A DNA stretch of 64,000 nucleotides, taken from positions 124,001-188,000 of the forward strand of contig NZ_AMRG01000001.1 of assembly GCF_000299895.1 (NCBI RefSeq). Reading direction: 5' to 3'. The notes under the pieces are model-generated. The model was not told the DNA's origin and did no database searches. It saw only the letters and a list, made by a program, of their open reading frames with translations. The translations under genes and the position numbers were made by a program. Every line of letters begins with the position of its first letter. Positions within the stretch are counted from its first letter, which is position 1. This document shows positions 15,117-24,517 of the stretch, in pieces. The stretch comes from Idiomarina xiamenensis 10-D-4 (GTDB taxonomy: Bacteria; Pseudomonadota; Gammaproteobacteria; Enterobacterales; Alteromonadaceae).

Positions 15117-16060
15117 CAACGACTCACGCACAGCGCTGGTCAGCTTTTCACGTGTTTTTGCACGATACTGAGCAGCAAGAAGTTTTCTTACAACAACAAT
15201 TACCAAGTTTGGTGCGCACGTTAAAAGCCGAACAGCAAACGGCGAGTTGGTTCTTTTTGCGCTATTGGGATGGCGGCCCGCATATTCGCGTTAGATTCGA
15301 ATCGTTGCAGCAGCCACAGCAGGTGCTTAATCAGCTACAAGATAGCGCTCGTCAATTACCCGCACAGCAAGCGCTCAGTGCCGAACAATACTATGCCAAT
15401 CATAGTTTTGACGGACAACCAATGGCTATCGACGAACTGGATTGGCATCACGATGGTGAAGTAAAGCAGTTCCCTTATGAGCCCGAGTATGCGCGCTATG
15501 GTGGCGAATCGGCGTTGGTCATTAACGAGCGTTTATTTTCGATTTCTAGCGAAGTGGCGTTGGCAATCATCGCGGCAACGCAAGGACAATTGAATCAGCG
15601 TTTGCAATTGTCACTGAAAATGATCATTTGCTCAGTCTTTACTGTTAATCCGTCACTTTCTTCTGTTAAACAGTTTGCAACCTACTATGCTGAGTTTTGG
15701 CGTAGTCATGCTGCTGGCGTGCAAGTACCACAACAAGCCGATCCGGCGTTACGAAAAACGATTGCGCGCAGTTTAGATGAAGTGGTTGAACAGCAGGTCA
15801 CGGGTGTCATTGGCACTTGGCTTAGCTACTTGAGTCACGCCATTGACGAATGGCGGCGGCTGTATCGTGAGCAGCAGTTAGTCTCGCCATTGGATGGTCA
15901 GCGAGTAGAGACTGACGAGCAGTGCGAGATGGCCATTATGAGTATGGTCGGTTCACAAATTCATATGTTAAACAATCGTCTTGGGGTAACGCCGGCTTAT
16001 GAATTTTTCTTGGCCGAACGTATCCGCATAGCGTTATCAACCGCCGACCAACGGAGTTAA
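15113..16060 (+). CDS. Thiopeptide-type biosynthesis protein (SpaB_C), candidate glutamate-elimination enzyme
   Basis: This 315-residue protein has RYWDGGPHIRVRF (about 50-62), the canonical motif of LanB C-terminal domains, and HMLNNRLG near its C terminus (about 284-291), matching the conserved His/Asn-Arg-Leu block. These are the features of the domain that removes glutamate from glutamylated Ser/Thr to give Dha/Dhb, so I assign it as the elimination partner of the LanB protein. Its length fits a single stand-alone domain. It overlaps the dehydrogenase stop by 4 bp, and the exporter genes start 7 bp after it. The alternative, that it is the pyridine synthase, cannot be excluded by eye. Confidence 0.75.
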   Translation: MTTTHAQRWSAFHVFLHDTEQQEVFLQQQLPSLVRTLKAEQQTASWFFLRYWDGGPHIRVRFESLQQPQQVLNQLQDSARQLPAQQALSAEQYYANHSFDGQPMAIDELDWHHDGEVKQFPYEPEYARYGGESALVINERLFSISSEVALAIIAATQGQLNQRLQLSLKMIICSVFTVNPSLSSVKQFATYYAEFWRSHAAGVQVPQQADPALRKTIARSLDEVVEQQVTGVIGTWLSYLSHAIDEWRRLYREQQLVSPLDGQRVETDEQCEMAIMSMVGSQIHMLNNRLGVTPAYEFFLAERIRIALSTADQRS

Positions 16061-16067
16061 GGGTGCC

Positions 16068-17228
16068 ATGAGCAAAGCGTTATCATTAGCTTGGACCAGC
16101 GTCAAACGTAACCGCTTACGCAGTTGCTTGCTGCTGTTTACTATTTGCTCTGGCTTTTTGATTTTTGGCGTATTGGGCACGCTTAATTTTTCGATGTCCG
16201 GTGGTAGCGACCAGTTTGCGCAAAGTCGACTCATGGTGATCAGCCAAGGTGGCTTAGTTGATCCGTTGCCTATCGCTTATCAACAGCGTTTAGCCGCCAT
16301 TGATGGCGTTGCATCGGTGGGCCATGCAACGTGGTTTGGTTTGCATTACCAAGAAACCGATCAAGATATCATGTCATTTGCGGTAGATGGCGCCATGTGG
16401 CTGCAACAGCATCCCGAAATGGAAATCTCCGATACCGCTGTACAACGCTTCTTGCGCAGTAAAAACGGTTTGTTGGTCAACCGCCATATCGCTAATCGAT
16501 TTGGCTGGCAGGTGGGTGACCAAGTGCCTTTGAAAAGCATTTTGTTTCAACCCAGCGATGGTTCTGGCTTCTGGTCATTTGAAATCAGCGGCTTGTTCGA
16601 GACCACCGATGCCTCAGGTGGCCGTAAATATGTCATTGCACATTATGACTATTTGAACGACGGTCGTGTTATTTGGCCGGATACGGTCGGCAGCTTTATT
16701 GTTGTACCGCAAGACGGCGTTGACGCTAACCAACTGGCAACCCGCATTGATGACCATTTTTTACGCTCTCAACAAAGCACTTTCTCGGCCACCGATAAGG
16801 CCTTTCACGATGACTTCTTTAAACAGTTTGGTGATGTCTTTTTTATTATCAAAAGTGTGGTACTGATTTCATTTCTTTCTATCGTCATGGTGGTTGCTAG
16901 CACCATTGCTTTAATGGTGCGCCAGCGTACCCGTGATATCGGTGTATTAAAAGTTATCGGCTTTAGTGGCGCGCATGTTTTTCGCATGATTTATACCGAA
17001 GTGTTCTTGTTGGTCTCGCTGGGAACCGCGCTGGGGTTGTTGCTTGCCTTTATCGTCAATAAGGTCATGATTTATTACTGGCCGATCATCCCCGACATTA
17101 ATTTGCCACCCTTTGTACTGCTGCAAACGTTAGTCATCGCGCTCGCCTTAGCGGTGATTTCGGGTGCTATTCCTAGCTACTTAGCACTGCGCATGAAACC
17201 AGCGGAGGCCTTTAAAGTTCATGAGTAA
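16068..17228 (+). CDS. FtsX/MacB-type ABC permease (first of two)
   Basis: This 386-residue inner-membrane protein has one N-terminal hydrophobic segment (about 18-40), a periplasmic domain of about 210 residues, and three C-terminal segments. RQRTRDIGVLKVIGFS is the characteristic cytoplasmic loop of FtsX-type permeases. Transporters of this class act with a HlyD-type adaptor as mechanotransmission exporters (MacAB) or as lipoprotein-release machines (LolCDE). The next permease overlaps its stop by 8 bp. Placement after the RiPP enzymes suggests export or self-protection. Confidence 0.85.
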   Translation: MSKALSLAWTSVKRNRLRSCLLLFTICSGFLIFGVLGTLNFSMSGGSDQFAQSRLMVISQGGLVDPLPIAYQQRLAAIDGVASVGHATWFGLHYQETDQDIMSFAVDGAMWLQQHPEMEISDTAVQRFLRSKNGLLVNRHIANRFGWQVGDQVPLKSILFQPSDGSGFWSFEISGLFETTDASGGRKYVIAHYDYLNDGRVIWPDTVGSFIVVPQDGVDANQLATRIDDHFLRSQQSTFSATDKAFHDDFFKQFGDVFFIIKSVVLISFLSIVMVVASTIALMVRQRTRDIGVLKVIGFSGAHVFRMIYTEVFLLVSLGTALGLLLAFIVNKVMIYYWPIIPDINLPPFVLLQTLVIALALAVISGAIPSYLALRMKPAEAFKVHE

Positions 17229-18399
17229 ATTCGCGTTATATTGGCACTTCTTCCGCTTTTCACACCGCTTTATGTGGCGGCAAAAGTGGATGTCGCTAAC
17301 GTCCATAATCTCGATAGCGCTGGTTGTCGTGGTATTGGTTGGCTTTTTATCGATGGCAAAAGGGTTCGAGCAAGCCTTAACGAATTCTGGTTCGGAGCAT
17401 ATTGGCATTGCTTTGTCGGCTGATGCGCAAACCGAAATTACCAGCAATATTAGCCAAGAGCAGGTAGATATTTTGCAAAATTTGGTCAATCGCTTTTATG
17501 GCCAGCGACAAGCAATTTCAGCCGAGTTAGTTAGCGTCGTCTCGACCACGCTAAGTCATCAAAATGAACGGATTAATATTAACCTGCGGGGCCTACAAGC
17601 CACGGCTACCGATTTACACGAAGGTTTTAACTTAGTGCAGGGACGCATGTTTCGGCCCGGTACCGCAGAATTGATCGTCGGTCATAGCTTGGCGCAGCGC
17701 GTCGATGCGCTGCAAGTCGGCGAAGAAATAAACCTCGGTGGCGTCAAGTGGCGCATTGTCGGTATTTTTCAGTTACACGGTAATTTGTTTGAATCCGAGG
17801 TGTGGGCGTCAGATAAAACCGTGCAAAGTGATTTCGAACGACAGAATCAATTTCAGTCGGTACGTATTCCATTACTTAATGACGATGCGTTAATTGATTT
17901 GGCGATAGCAATAGCCGAGGAGCGTCGTTTAGAGCTGCAATTGGCGACCGAAAAGTCGCATTTCCAACAGCAATCTAGCGCTACGGTAGGTCTGATCACT
18001 TATATCGGTTGGCCGCTGGCGATTATCCTTTCGGTCGGCGCATTTTGCGGCACCTTTAATAGCTTAAAAGTGATGATAGACGCACGTCGACAGGAGTTTA
18101 AAGTGCTGCGTCTGGTCGGTTTTAAGCGTGATTTGGTGTTTGCGATAGTGATTTATGAAGCTTGTATCTACGCGTTGTTAGGTGCTGCGGTGGGCTTTAT
18201 TAGCGCTTGGTTGCTATTTGATGGGTTACTTACTTCAACCTTTGGTGCCGGCTTTAATACCGTCTCATTCGCCTTGCAGGTAGACAGCGTTACTGCCCTC
18301 CAAGCTTTGTTATTAGCGTTAGTGGTGGGCGTTCTTTCGGGTCTGATACCCGCTTTAGGCGGTAGCAGAATTAAAGCGAGCAAACCTTATGAAGCATAG
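17221..18399 (+). CDS. FtsX/MacB-type ABC permease (second)
   Basis: This 392-residue protein has the same plan as its neighbour: an N-terminal hydrophobic segment (about 22-45), a periplasmic domain, and three C-terminal segments. DARRQEFKVLRLVGFKRD is its FtsX signature loop. MacB normally forms a homodimer, so two different subunits encoded in tandem suggest a heterodimeric transporter. It overlaps the first permease gene by 8 bp and is followed 5 bp later by the adaptor gene. Confidence 0.85.
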   Translation: MSKFALYWHFFRFSHRFMWRQKWMSLTSIISIALVVVVLVGFLSMAKGFEQALTNSGSEHIGIALSADAQTEITSNISQEQVDILQNLVNRFYGQRQAISAELVSVVSTTLSHQNERININLRGLQATATDLHEGFNLVQGRMFRPGTAELIVGHSLAQRVDALQVGEEINLGGVKWRIVGIFQLHGNLFESEVWASDKTVQSDFERQNQFQSVRIPLLNDDALIDLAIAIAEERRLELQLATEKSHFQQQSSATVGLITYIGWPLAIILSVGAFCGTFNSLKVMIDARRQEFKVLRLVGFKRDLVFAIVIYEACIYALLGAAVGFISAWLLFDGLLTSTFGAGFNTVSFALQVDSVTALQALLLALVVGVLSGLIPALGGSRIKASKPYEA

Positions 18400-18404
18400 G
18401 TCGC

Positions 18405-19511
18405 ATGATGAATAAAAAAATAGAAACATTAAACGAATTGCGCATCGACCGCTCGGCAACACCAGCAAAACCGTCGTTGGGGCGGCGACTCATGCCGCTA
18501 GCCATCGTTGCCGTAGCTGGCATTGCTGGCTATGGTTTTTGGCAAGCAAGTGAAAGCACCGCTATGGCAAATCAACAGCAACAGCAGATCAGCGCTAGTC
18601 AACAGAACAGCCAAGTTATGGTGCAAAGCGACGACGCCGTACAAATCAATGCTAAGCAGGGCGGAGCGGATAATACGCAACAATCCTCGTTTAGCGTCAA
18701 CAACAGTGTGTTGGAGGCCTCAGGCCATATTACCGCACAGCGTGTGGCAACGGTGTCGGCAAAGATTATTGGTCTCATTGAAGAGGTTTATGTCGACGAG
18801 GGAACTGCGGTTGAGGCCGGTCAGGCATTAGCTCGATTAGATGCGCGTATTGCTGAGTTAGATTTAAAGTTAGCGCAAAATCGGCGTCAGCAATACCAAG
18901 CCGAAGTTAAAAAAAGTCGTGCAGAGATTCGTGATACCGAACGTCAAATTAAGCGCTATCAATCGCTGGCAGAGCAACATTTTTCGAATCAGTCAGAGCT
19001 TGACTCGTTACGTATTGATTTGGATGTGTTGCAGTCCAACCTGACGATTGCACGCGCCAATGTTGCGCAGAATGAACTTGAAGTTGAACAACTGCAAAAG
19101 CGTTTAGACGACCATACTATCCGTGCACCATTCTCTGGAGTGGTGACCATCAAAAACGCCCAACCTGGGGAAATCATCTCCCCCAGCTCAGCCGGTGGCG
19201 GCTATACCCGAACGGGTATTTGCACCATCGTCGATATGTCATCGTTAGAAATTGAAGTTGATGTGAACGAAGCTTTCCTCGATAAAATTTATGAAGGACA
19301 GCCGGTTAAGGCTCAGCTTTATGCCTACGATGACTGGATGTTCGACGGCAAAGTTAAAAAGATAGTGCCCACGGTCGACCGTGCAAAAGCGACGGTGCGT
19401 GTGCGCATTGAAATTCTTAAGGCTTCGGAACGCATTTTACCCAATATGGCGGTTAGAGTGAGCTTTATTGATGGTGTTAGATTAGCCAGTGAGGGAGGAA
19501 AGGGACGGTGA
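18405..19511 (+). CDS. HlyD/MacA-type periplasmic adaptor protein
   Basis: This 368-residue protein has one N-terminal membrane anchor (about 28-46), a Gln/Ser-rich linker, and a lipoyl-like half (VSAKIIGLIEEVYVDEG then GQALARLD). A long alpha-hairpin coiled coil of about 100 residues follows, then the second lipoyl-like half (IRAPFSGVV) and beta-barrel strands. It should bridge the inner-membrane permeases to an outer-membrane channel of TolC type. No TolC-like gene lies in the window, so a shared channel encoded elsewhere is likely. The stop overlaps the ATPase GTG start. Confidence 0.88.
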   Translation: MMNKKIETLNELRIDRSATPAKPSLGRRLMPLAIVAVAGIAGYGFWQASESTAMANQQQQQISASQQNSQVMVQSDDAVQINAKQGGADNTQQSSFSVNNSVLEASGHITAQRVATVSAKIIGLIEEVYVDEGTAVEAGQALARLDARIAELDLKLAQNRRQQYQAEVKKSRAEIRDTERQIKRYQSLAEQHFSNQSELDSLRIDLDVLQSNLTIARANVAQNELEVEQLQKRLDDHTIRAPFSGVVTIKNAQPGEIISPSSAGGGYTRTGICTIVDMSSLEIEVDVNEAFLDKIYEGQPVKAQLYAYDDWMFDGKVKKIVPTVDRAKATVRVRIEILKASERILPNMAVRVSFIDGVRLASEGGKGR

Positions 19512-20185
19512 TCACATTAACCAACGTTAATAAATGCTACCGCAAGAAGAATAATCAGGTGCAGGTGTTTAATGACCTCAATTTCAGTGTAAATGAGGGC
19601 GATTTTTATGCGGTGATGGGGCCATCGGGAACAGGGAAAAGCACCTTTTTAAATATCATCGGTGGTGTTGATGGTATCGATAGTGGTGAATATTGGTTTG
19701 CCGATAAACGTATTGATCATTACAACGAGGGACAGTTATCGGATTGGCGCGCTCAGCATGTCGCCTTTGTTTTTCAGTCGTTCAACCTATTAAAAAACCT
19801 TACCGCGGCTGAGAATGTCGAGCTACCACTCTTGTTGACCTCATTGGGTAAAAGTGATCGTCGTGAACGGGTAAAAAAGGCATTAGATCTGGTTGCTTTA
19901 AAAGACCGCGCTGACCATTTGCCTGAAGAACTCTCAGGTGGGCAACAGCAACGAGTAGCAATAGCTAGAGCAATCGTTTCTGATGCGCCACTGATTTTAT
20001 GTGACGAGCCGACCGGAAATATTGATGCGGAAGCCACCAAAGAAATTCTGGAAACACTGAAGTTATTAAATGAGGAGTTCAACAAGACCATCATTATGGT
20101 GACCCATGATAGTGACGCAGCGAGTTATGCTAAACACCTTTTTTCGTTAGAAAAGGGGAGCTTTGAAGAGAAGTTCATTCAGTAA
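19508..20185 (+). CDS. MacB/LolD-type ABC transporter ATP-binding protein
   Basis: This 225-residue ATPase has Walker A (GPSGTGKST), the LSGGQQQRVAIARA signature, Walker B (LILCDEPTGNID) and a switch His in VTHDS, the standard set of the LolD/MacB subfamily. It starts with GTG after AGGAAAGGGAC, with a GTGA overlap with the adaptor stop. It should power the two FtsX-type permeases. E. coli MacB fuses this domain to its permease; here it is separate. Confidence 0.9.
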   Translation: MITLTNVNKCYRKKNNQVQVFNDLNFSVNEGDFYAVMGPSGTGKSTFLNIIGGVDGIDSGEYWFADKRIDHYNEGQLSDWRAQHVAFVFQSFNLLKNLTAAENVELPLLLTSLGKSDRRERVKKALDLVALKDRADHLPEELSGGQQQRVAIARAIVSDAPLILCDEPTGNIDAEATKEILETLKLLNEEFNKTIIMVTHDSDAASYAKHLFSLEKGSFEEKFIQ

Positions 20186-20214
20186 CCAATACTATTTTTA
20201 TTGATGAGGATATT

Positions 20215-20646
20215 ATGAATAAATTACAGGGATTAATGTTTGCGTCGATGACGCTTATGGCGACAGCTGCTGTAGCAGATGAGGGCCACGAATTGACTGT
20301 TGTGGTTACCGGTGTCAGCTCCGCAGAGGGTAATATCCGTGCGGTGCTGTGCCAAGAAGACGAGCAGTTTCCGAATGTGTGTGAGATTAGACAAGTCGTG
20401 CCAGCGGCTGAGGGCACCGTAAAAATTGTATTTCCTGATATTCCTGCGGGCGAATACGCGTTTGCAGCTTTTCACGATGCTAACGATGATCAACGCTTAA
20501 ACTTTAGTCAAAATGGTATGCCTGCCGAAGGATTGATTTTTAGCCAAGATGCGATGGGTCGAATGGGGCCACCAAACTTTCAGGATAGTGCTTTTGAATT
20601 AACGGACGATCAGCGCATACTTGCAGCAGCACGTTATTTTGAATGA
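20215..20646 (+). CDS. DUF2141 domain secreted protein
   Basis: This 143-residue protein has a signal peptide ending about residue 21 (ATAAVA). It then has the immunoglobulin-like DUF2141 pattern: LTVVVTGVSSAEGNIRAVLC, then FPDIPAGEYAFAAFHDAN with DQRLNFSQNGMPAEG. Function of the family is not established. It starts 29 bp after the exporter ATPase behind TGAGGA, so it is probably the last gene of that operon. A role in the RiPP pathway is possible from position but unsupported, since such proteins are common elsewhere. Confidence 0.75.
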   Translation: MNKLQGLMFASMTLMATAAVADEGHELTVVVTGVSSAEGNIRAVLCQEDEQFPNVCEIRQVVPAAEGTVKIVFPDIPAGEYAFAAFHDANDDQRLNFSQNGMPAEGLIFSQDAMGRMGPPNFQDSAFELTDDQRILAAARYFE

Positions 20647-20803
20647 CGTAAATTATTTGCACTTAGCTAAATGTTGCCTAAGCTTTCAAGACGTTAACTG
20701 ATAAAGGTTATGATAGGTTTTAATAATAATTAGACTCAAGTATTTAAATAGCTTTTACAGAAACGATATCAGGCTTCAAGCGTTATAGTATAAGTGCAGG
20801 TAT

Positions 20804-23800
20804 ATGCAAACCGATAATCATAAAGAAATAATAAGGTTAGCCGCGTTAGATAAAACAGGGCTGCTTGATACTCCTCCTGAAGAGCGTTTTGAACGCTACA
20901 CACGTATGGCACAGAAAATATTTTCTGTGCCAATCGTAACCATTTCTTTAGTGGCTAAAGAGCGGCAATGGTTTAAGTCGGTCATCGGTTTGGATTTTTG
21001 TGAAACACCAAGAAACGTCTCAATTTGTTCTTTTGCTATCACCGTTGAAGACCTGTTGGTGGTTAATGATTTAAGTGCTGACGAGCGCTTTAAAGAGCTA
21101 CCCGCAGTCACCGGTGAACCTCACCTACGCGCATACGCTGGCGCGCCGGTTCAAAGCGCCGATGGCCTCCGTTTAGGTACGCTATGTGTTATTGATACCC
21201 AAGTTAGGGAGTTTAACGAAACACAACTGGCATTATTACGCGAGCTCGCCGCCTGCGTTGAGGCCGAGTTACAGCGCGTTAATGAAAGCCAACAGCAATG
21301 GGAACTGCATCAGGCAAAACGTCTTAACGATGTGATTGCGCGCGCCCAGTCCAAGTTTATACAAGCCAGTAACCGTACCGCTGCCTTCGATGGGCTCCTG
21401 CATGATGTGCTGGCGCTGACGGACAGTGAATACGGCTTTATTGGCGATATTCTGTATGACGAGCATGGTCAGCCGTATATGAAGGCGTATACCTTAACCA
21501 ATATCGCTTGGGATAAAGCCAGCCGAGAGTTTTTTGATAAGCACGCCCCGACTGGGCTTGAGTTCAGGGATATGACGACACTGTTCGGTCGTGCGGTGAC
21601 AGCGGGTAAACCACTAATCTCTGACTCGCCCATGACCGACTCACGGGCCAAAGGTTTACCCCCTGGGCATCCTGAATTGCGTAAGTTTATGGCGATTCCG
21701 GCTTATTACGGTGGTGAAATTGTAGCTTTGGTTGGCGTAGCCAATGCGGTGAGTGGCTACCGTGAAGAACAAGTCAGCTTTCTTGAGCCATTGACGTCGA
21801 CTATTGCACAGTTGGTCTACGCCTCGCGAGTGCGAGAAGAAAAAGAAGCCGCGCAGCAGTTATTAAACGAAAGCGAACAACGTTTTCGCTCGTTAGCCGA
21901 ATCGGCGCCGGTCGGTATCTTTGAAATTGACGATAATAATCGCTGTTTATTTGTTAACGATCGCGCATTGTGGCTTGCCAACTTAACTCGAGAACAGGCT
22001 ATGGCGGGCGAATGGTTAACGGCCGTAGAGCCTGAAGATCGCAGTGAACTGCTTGAGCGTTGGCAGTGTTATCAACAAAGTGGCAGCAGTTTTCGCTTTG
22101 ACTTTCGTTTTCGCCGCTCACAACAAGACTTGCCGAGTAACGCTTGGGTCACCTGCCAAGTGTCGCCGTTACGCGACCAGCAGCAACGAATCGTCGGTCA
22201 TATCGGCACCTTGATGGACATTACGGAACAAAAGCAATCGGAACAGCAGTTACGTAATGCCTATGCACTTATTGAAAAAACCAGTGAAGCGGCAAAAATG
22301 GGCACCTGGGAGGTTGATCTAATCGATAACTCGTTGCATTGGAGCGCCATGACAAAGCGTATCCATGAGGTCGACGATGATTATCAACCAACTTTAGACA
22401 GCGCTTTTGCTTTTTACCGTGATGACGGCAGTTTGCAACGTTTACAACAGGCCGTTGATGAGGCGATTGAACACTTCAAAGCTTATGACTTGGAACTCGT
22501 CATCACCACCGCAAGCGGACGCTCTCGTTGGGTGCGCTCAATCGGCTTACCACGCATAGAGAACGGCCGTTGCGCAGGCTTGCAAGGCTTATTTCAGGAT
22601 ATTTCGGCACGTAAAGAAAGCGAGTTGCAGTTACGTGAACAAGCCAGTTATACCGAAGCAATTTTGGACAACATGCTGGATGGCATTATTACCATCAACC
22701 AGCGCGGTATTATGGTTACCGCGAATCAATCCGTCGAGCAATTGTTTGGTTACCAGCGCGAACAACTTATCGGTAACAATGTAAAAATGCTGATGCCGTC
22801 GCCGCATCAAGAGCATCACGACGAATACCTGAGTAACTATCAGCAAACCGGTATCGCTCGTATTATCGGTATCGGCCGTGAAGTTGAAGGGATGCGGCAG
22901 GACGGTAGCTTGTTTCCGATGGAATTATCGGTGTGGGAGGTGGAACACGCTGGTCAGCCTCACTACGTCGGTATGATCCGCGATATCACCGAACGTAAGC
23001 GGTTAGAAACCATGAAGAGCGAGTTTATCTCTACTGTCAGTCATGAGTTACGTACGCCGCTGACATCCATTAGCGGTGCCCTCGGTCTGATAAACGGTGG
23101 TATTGCCGGTACTTTACCCGAGTCGGCCTCGCGTATGATCGAAATCGCCTATAAGAATAGCCAGCGCCTGACCTATCTGATCAACGACCTGCTGGACATG
23201 GAAAAATTGGTAGCCGGTAAAATGGTGTTCGACATTAAGCTGCAACCATTATGGCCGCAGTTGCAATATGCCGTTGAGAGCCACCAAACTTTTGCTGGCG
23301 AACGCTCTGTTAAGGTGTCGTTGGAGACAACAGAAGACCATACTTTTGTTCGTATTGATAATCAGCGCTTTCAACAAGTGTTGGCGAATCTACTTTCCAA
23401 TGCGATCAAGTTCTCGCCCGATGGCGGCATCGTCGATGTTAGCCTCAGCCATCGAAAAGGTTTTGTCAGGGTTTCGGTAAGCGATCACGGACCCGGTATT
23501 CCGTTAGCCTTCCACCAGCAAATTTTTACCAAGTTCTCCCAGGCCGATGCATCGGATACGCGCAAAAAAGGTGGTACCGGCTTGGGATTGGCGATCACCC
23601 GTGAGCTAGTCGAACGTATGGGCGGGCGCATTAATTTTGAGTCTGTCGAGGGCGAAGGCGCGACTTTCTATGTCGATTTACCTGCATTCCAAGAACATAG
23701 TTCGGTTGCCGACGAAAAACTGAGTCAACATCAGGTTGTTGATAACGCGCTAACTGGCAAAAAGCGTGTGTTAATTTTAGAAGATGACCCGGATATTGCT

Positions 23801-24517
23801 CAGCTACTGGCATTAACTATCGGACGCGGCGGTTACGCCACCGAAATCGCGTTTTCACAACAACAAGCGCTGCAGTTAGTCGCGACACAGCAATTTGCGG
23901 CAATCACGGTTGATTTACTCTTACCTGACGGTAACGGTGTCGACTTTATTCATGCGGTGCGCAAGCAACCCAAGTTGCGCGATTTGCCGCTGATTGTGCT
24001 GTCGGTAAAAATGGAAGAGGGGCGGTTGGCGATCAATGGGCGTTATGCCGGTATCGACTGGTTAAGTAAACCCATCGACGAAAAACGGCTGCTGCAAGCA
24101 CTGCAGCGCGCGACGTTAACCTCTAGCGAGCACTCACTGCCACTGTTATTAGTCTGCAAGGACGAGAATACCGCGGCGAGCATCACAAGCAGTAATAATT
24201 GCCAGCAAGACTGGCATCATGTGACCAGCCTAATCGCGATGAAGGACTATTTAGCGACACAGCGGGTCGATACTGTTTTTATCGATATTAACATGCTTAG
24301 CGATGATGCTAACGGTCGGCAAGCGGTACAGCAATTAGCTACCAATACGCGGGTAGTGATGCTGACCGCCGAGCAGCTTAATCAAGGCGATGCAGCCGTC
24401 AAGGCTCTGCTGAAAACTCAGCAACTGGCACCCAGCGAATTACTTGCGCTTATTGATGATGAGCTGAACCGACAAGCAACCCTGACCAAGACCACGCCAG
24501 ACTCAGATAAGGATTAA
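20804..24517 (+). CDS. Hybrid sensor histidine kinase (GAF-GAF-PAS-PAS-PAS-HisKA-HATPase-REC-REC)
   Basis: This 1237-residue protein has no clear membrane segment and should be cytoplasmic. I read two GAF domains (about 20-160 and 180-340), three PAS/PAC units (about 355-475, 490-605, 615-730), and HisKA with His747 in HELRTPLTS. HATPase follows (N box near NLLSNAIKFS, G boxes GPGI and GGTGLGL), then a receiver with Asp1037 in VDLLLPDGNG, and a final degenerate receiver-like domain (about 1110-1215). The response-regulator gene starts on the base after its stop. The domain order suggests small-ligand or redox sensing, but no ligand is evident. Confidence 0.9.
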   Translation: MQTDNHKEIIRLAALDKTGLLDTPPEERFERYTRMAQKIFSVPIVTISLVAKERQWFKSVIGLDFCETPRNVSICSFAITVEDLLVVNDLSADERFKELPAVTGEPHLRAYAGAPVQSADGLRLGTLCVIDTQVREFNETQLALLRELAACVEAELQRVNESQQQWELHQAKRLNDVIARAQSKFIQASNRTAAFDGLLHDVLALTDSEYGFIGDILYDEHGQPYMKAYTLTNIAWDKASREFFDKHAPTGLEFRDMTTLFGRAVTAGKPLISDSPMTDSRAKGLPPGHPELRKFMAIPAYYGGEIVALVGVANAVSGYREEQVSFLEPLTSTIAQLVYASRVREEKEAAQQLLNESEQRFRSLAESAPVGIFEIDDNNRCLFVNDRALWLANLTREQAMAGEWLTAVEPEDRSELLERWQCYQQSGSSFRFDFRFRRSQQDLPSNAWVTCQVSPLRDQQQRIVGHIGTLMDITEQKQSEQQLRNAYALIEKTSEAAKMGTWEVDLIDNSLHWSAMTKRIHEVDDDYQPTLDSAFAFYRDDGSLQRLQQAVDEAIEHFKAYDLELVITTASGRSRWVRSIGLPRIENGRCAGLQGLFQDISARKESELQLREQASYTEAILDNMLDGIITINQRGIMVTANQSVEQLFGYQREQLIGNNVKMLMPSPHQEHHDEYLSNYQQTGIARIIGIGREVEGMRQDGSLFPMELSVWEVEHAGQPHYVGMIRDITERKRLETMKSEFISTVSHELRTPLTSISGALGLINGGIAGTLPESASRMIEIAYKNSQRLTYLINDLLDMEKLVAGKMVFDIKLQPLWPQLQYAVESHQTFAGERSVKVSLETTEDHTFVRIDNQRFQQVLANLLSNAIKFSPDGGIVDVSLSHRKGFVRVSVSDHGPGIPLAFHQQIFTKFSQADASDTRKKGGTGLGLAITRELVERMGGRINFESVEGEGATFYVDLPAFQEHSSVADEKLSQHQVVDNALTGKKRVLILEDDPDIAQLLALTIGRGGYATEIAFSQQQALQLVATQQFAAITVDLLLPDGNGVDFIHAVRKQPKLRDLPLIVLSVKMEEGRLAINGRYAGIDWLSKPIDEKRLLQALQRATLTSSEHSLPLLLVCKDENTAASITSSNNCQQDWHHVTSLIAMKDYLATQRVDTVFIDINMLSDDANGRQAVQQLATNTRVVMLTAEQLNQGDAAVKALLKTQQLAPSELLALIDDELNRQATLTKTTPDSDKD

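Noticed and set aside
20215..20646. DUF2141 protein as the RiPP immunity protein
   Set aside because: Only its position suggests this. Such proteins are common outside RiPP clusters and nothing in the sequence links it to peptide binding.
3831..20646. Recent horizontal acquisition of the RiPP cluster by a mobile element
   Set aside because: No integrase, transposase, tRNA border or flanking repeat was seen, and base and codon use look like the neighbours by eye. Transfer cannot be excluded without a computed comparison.
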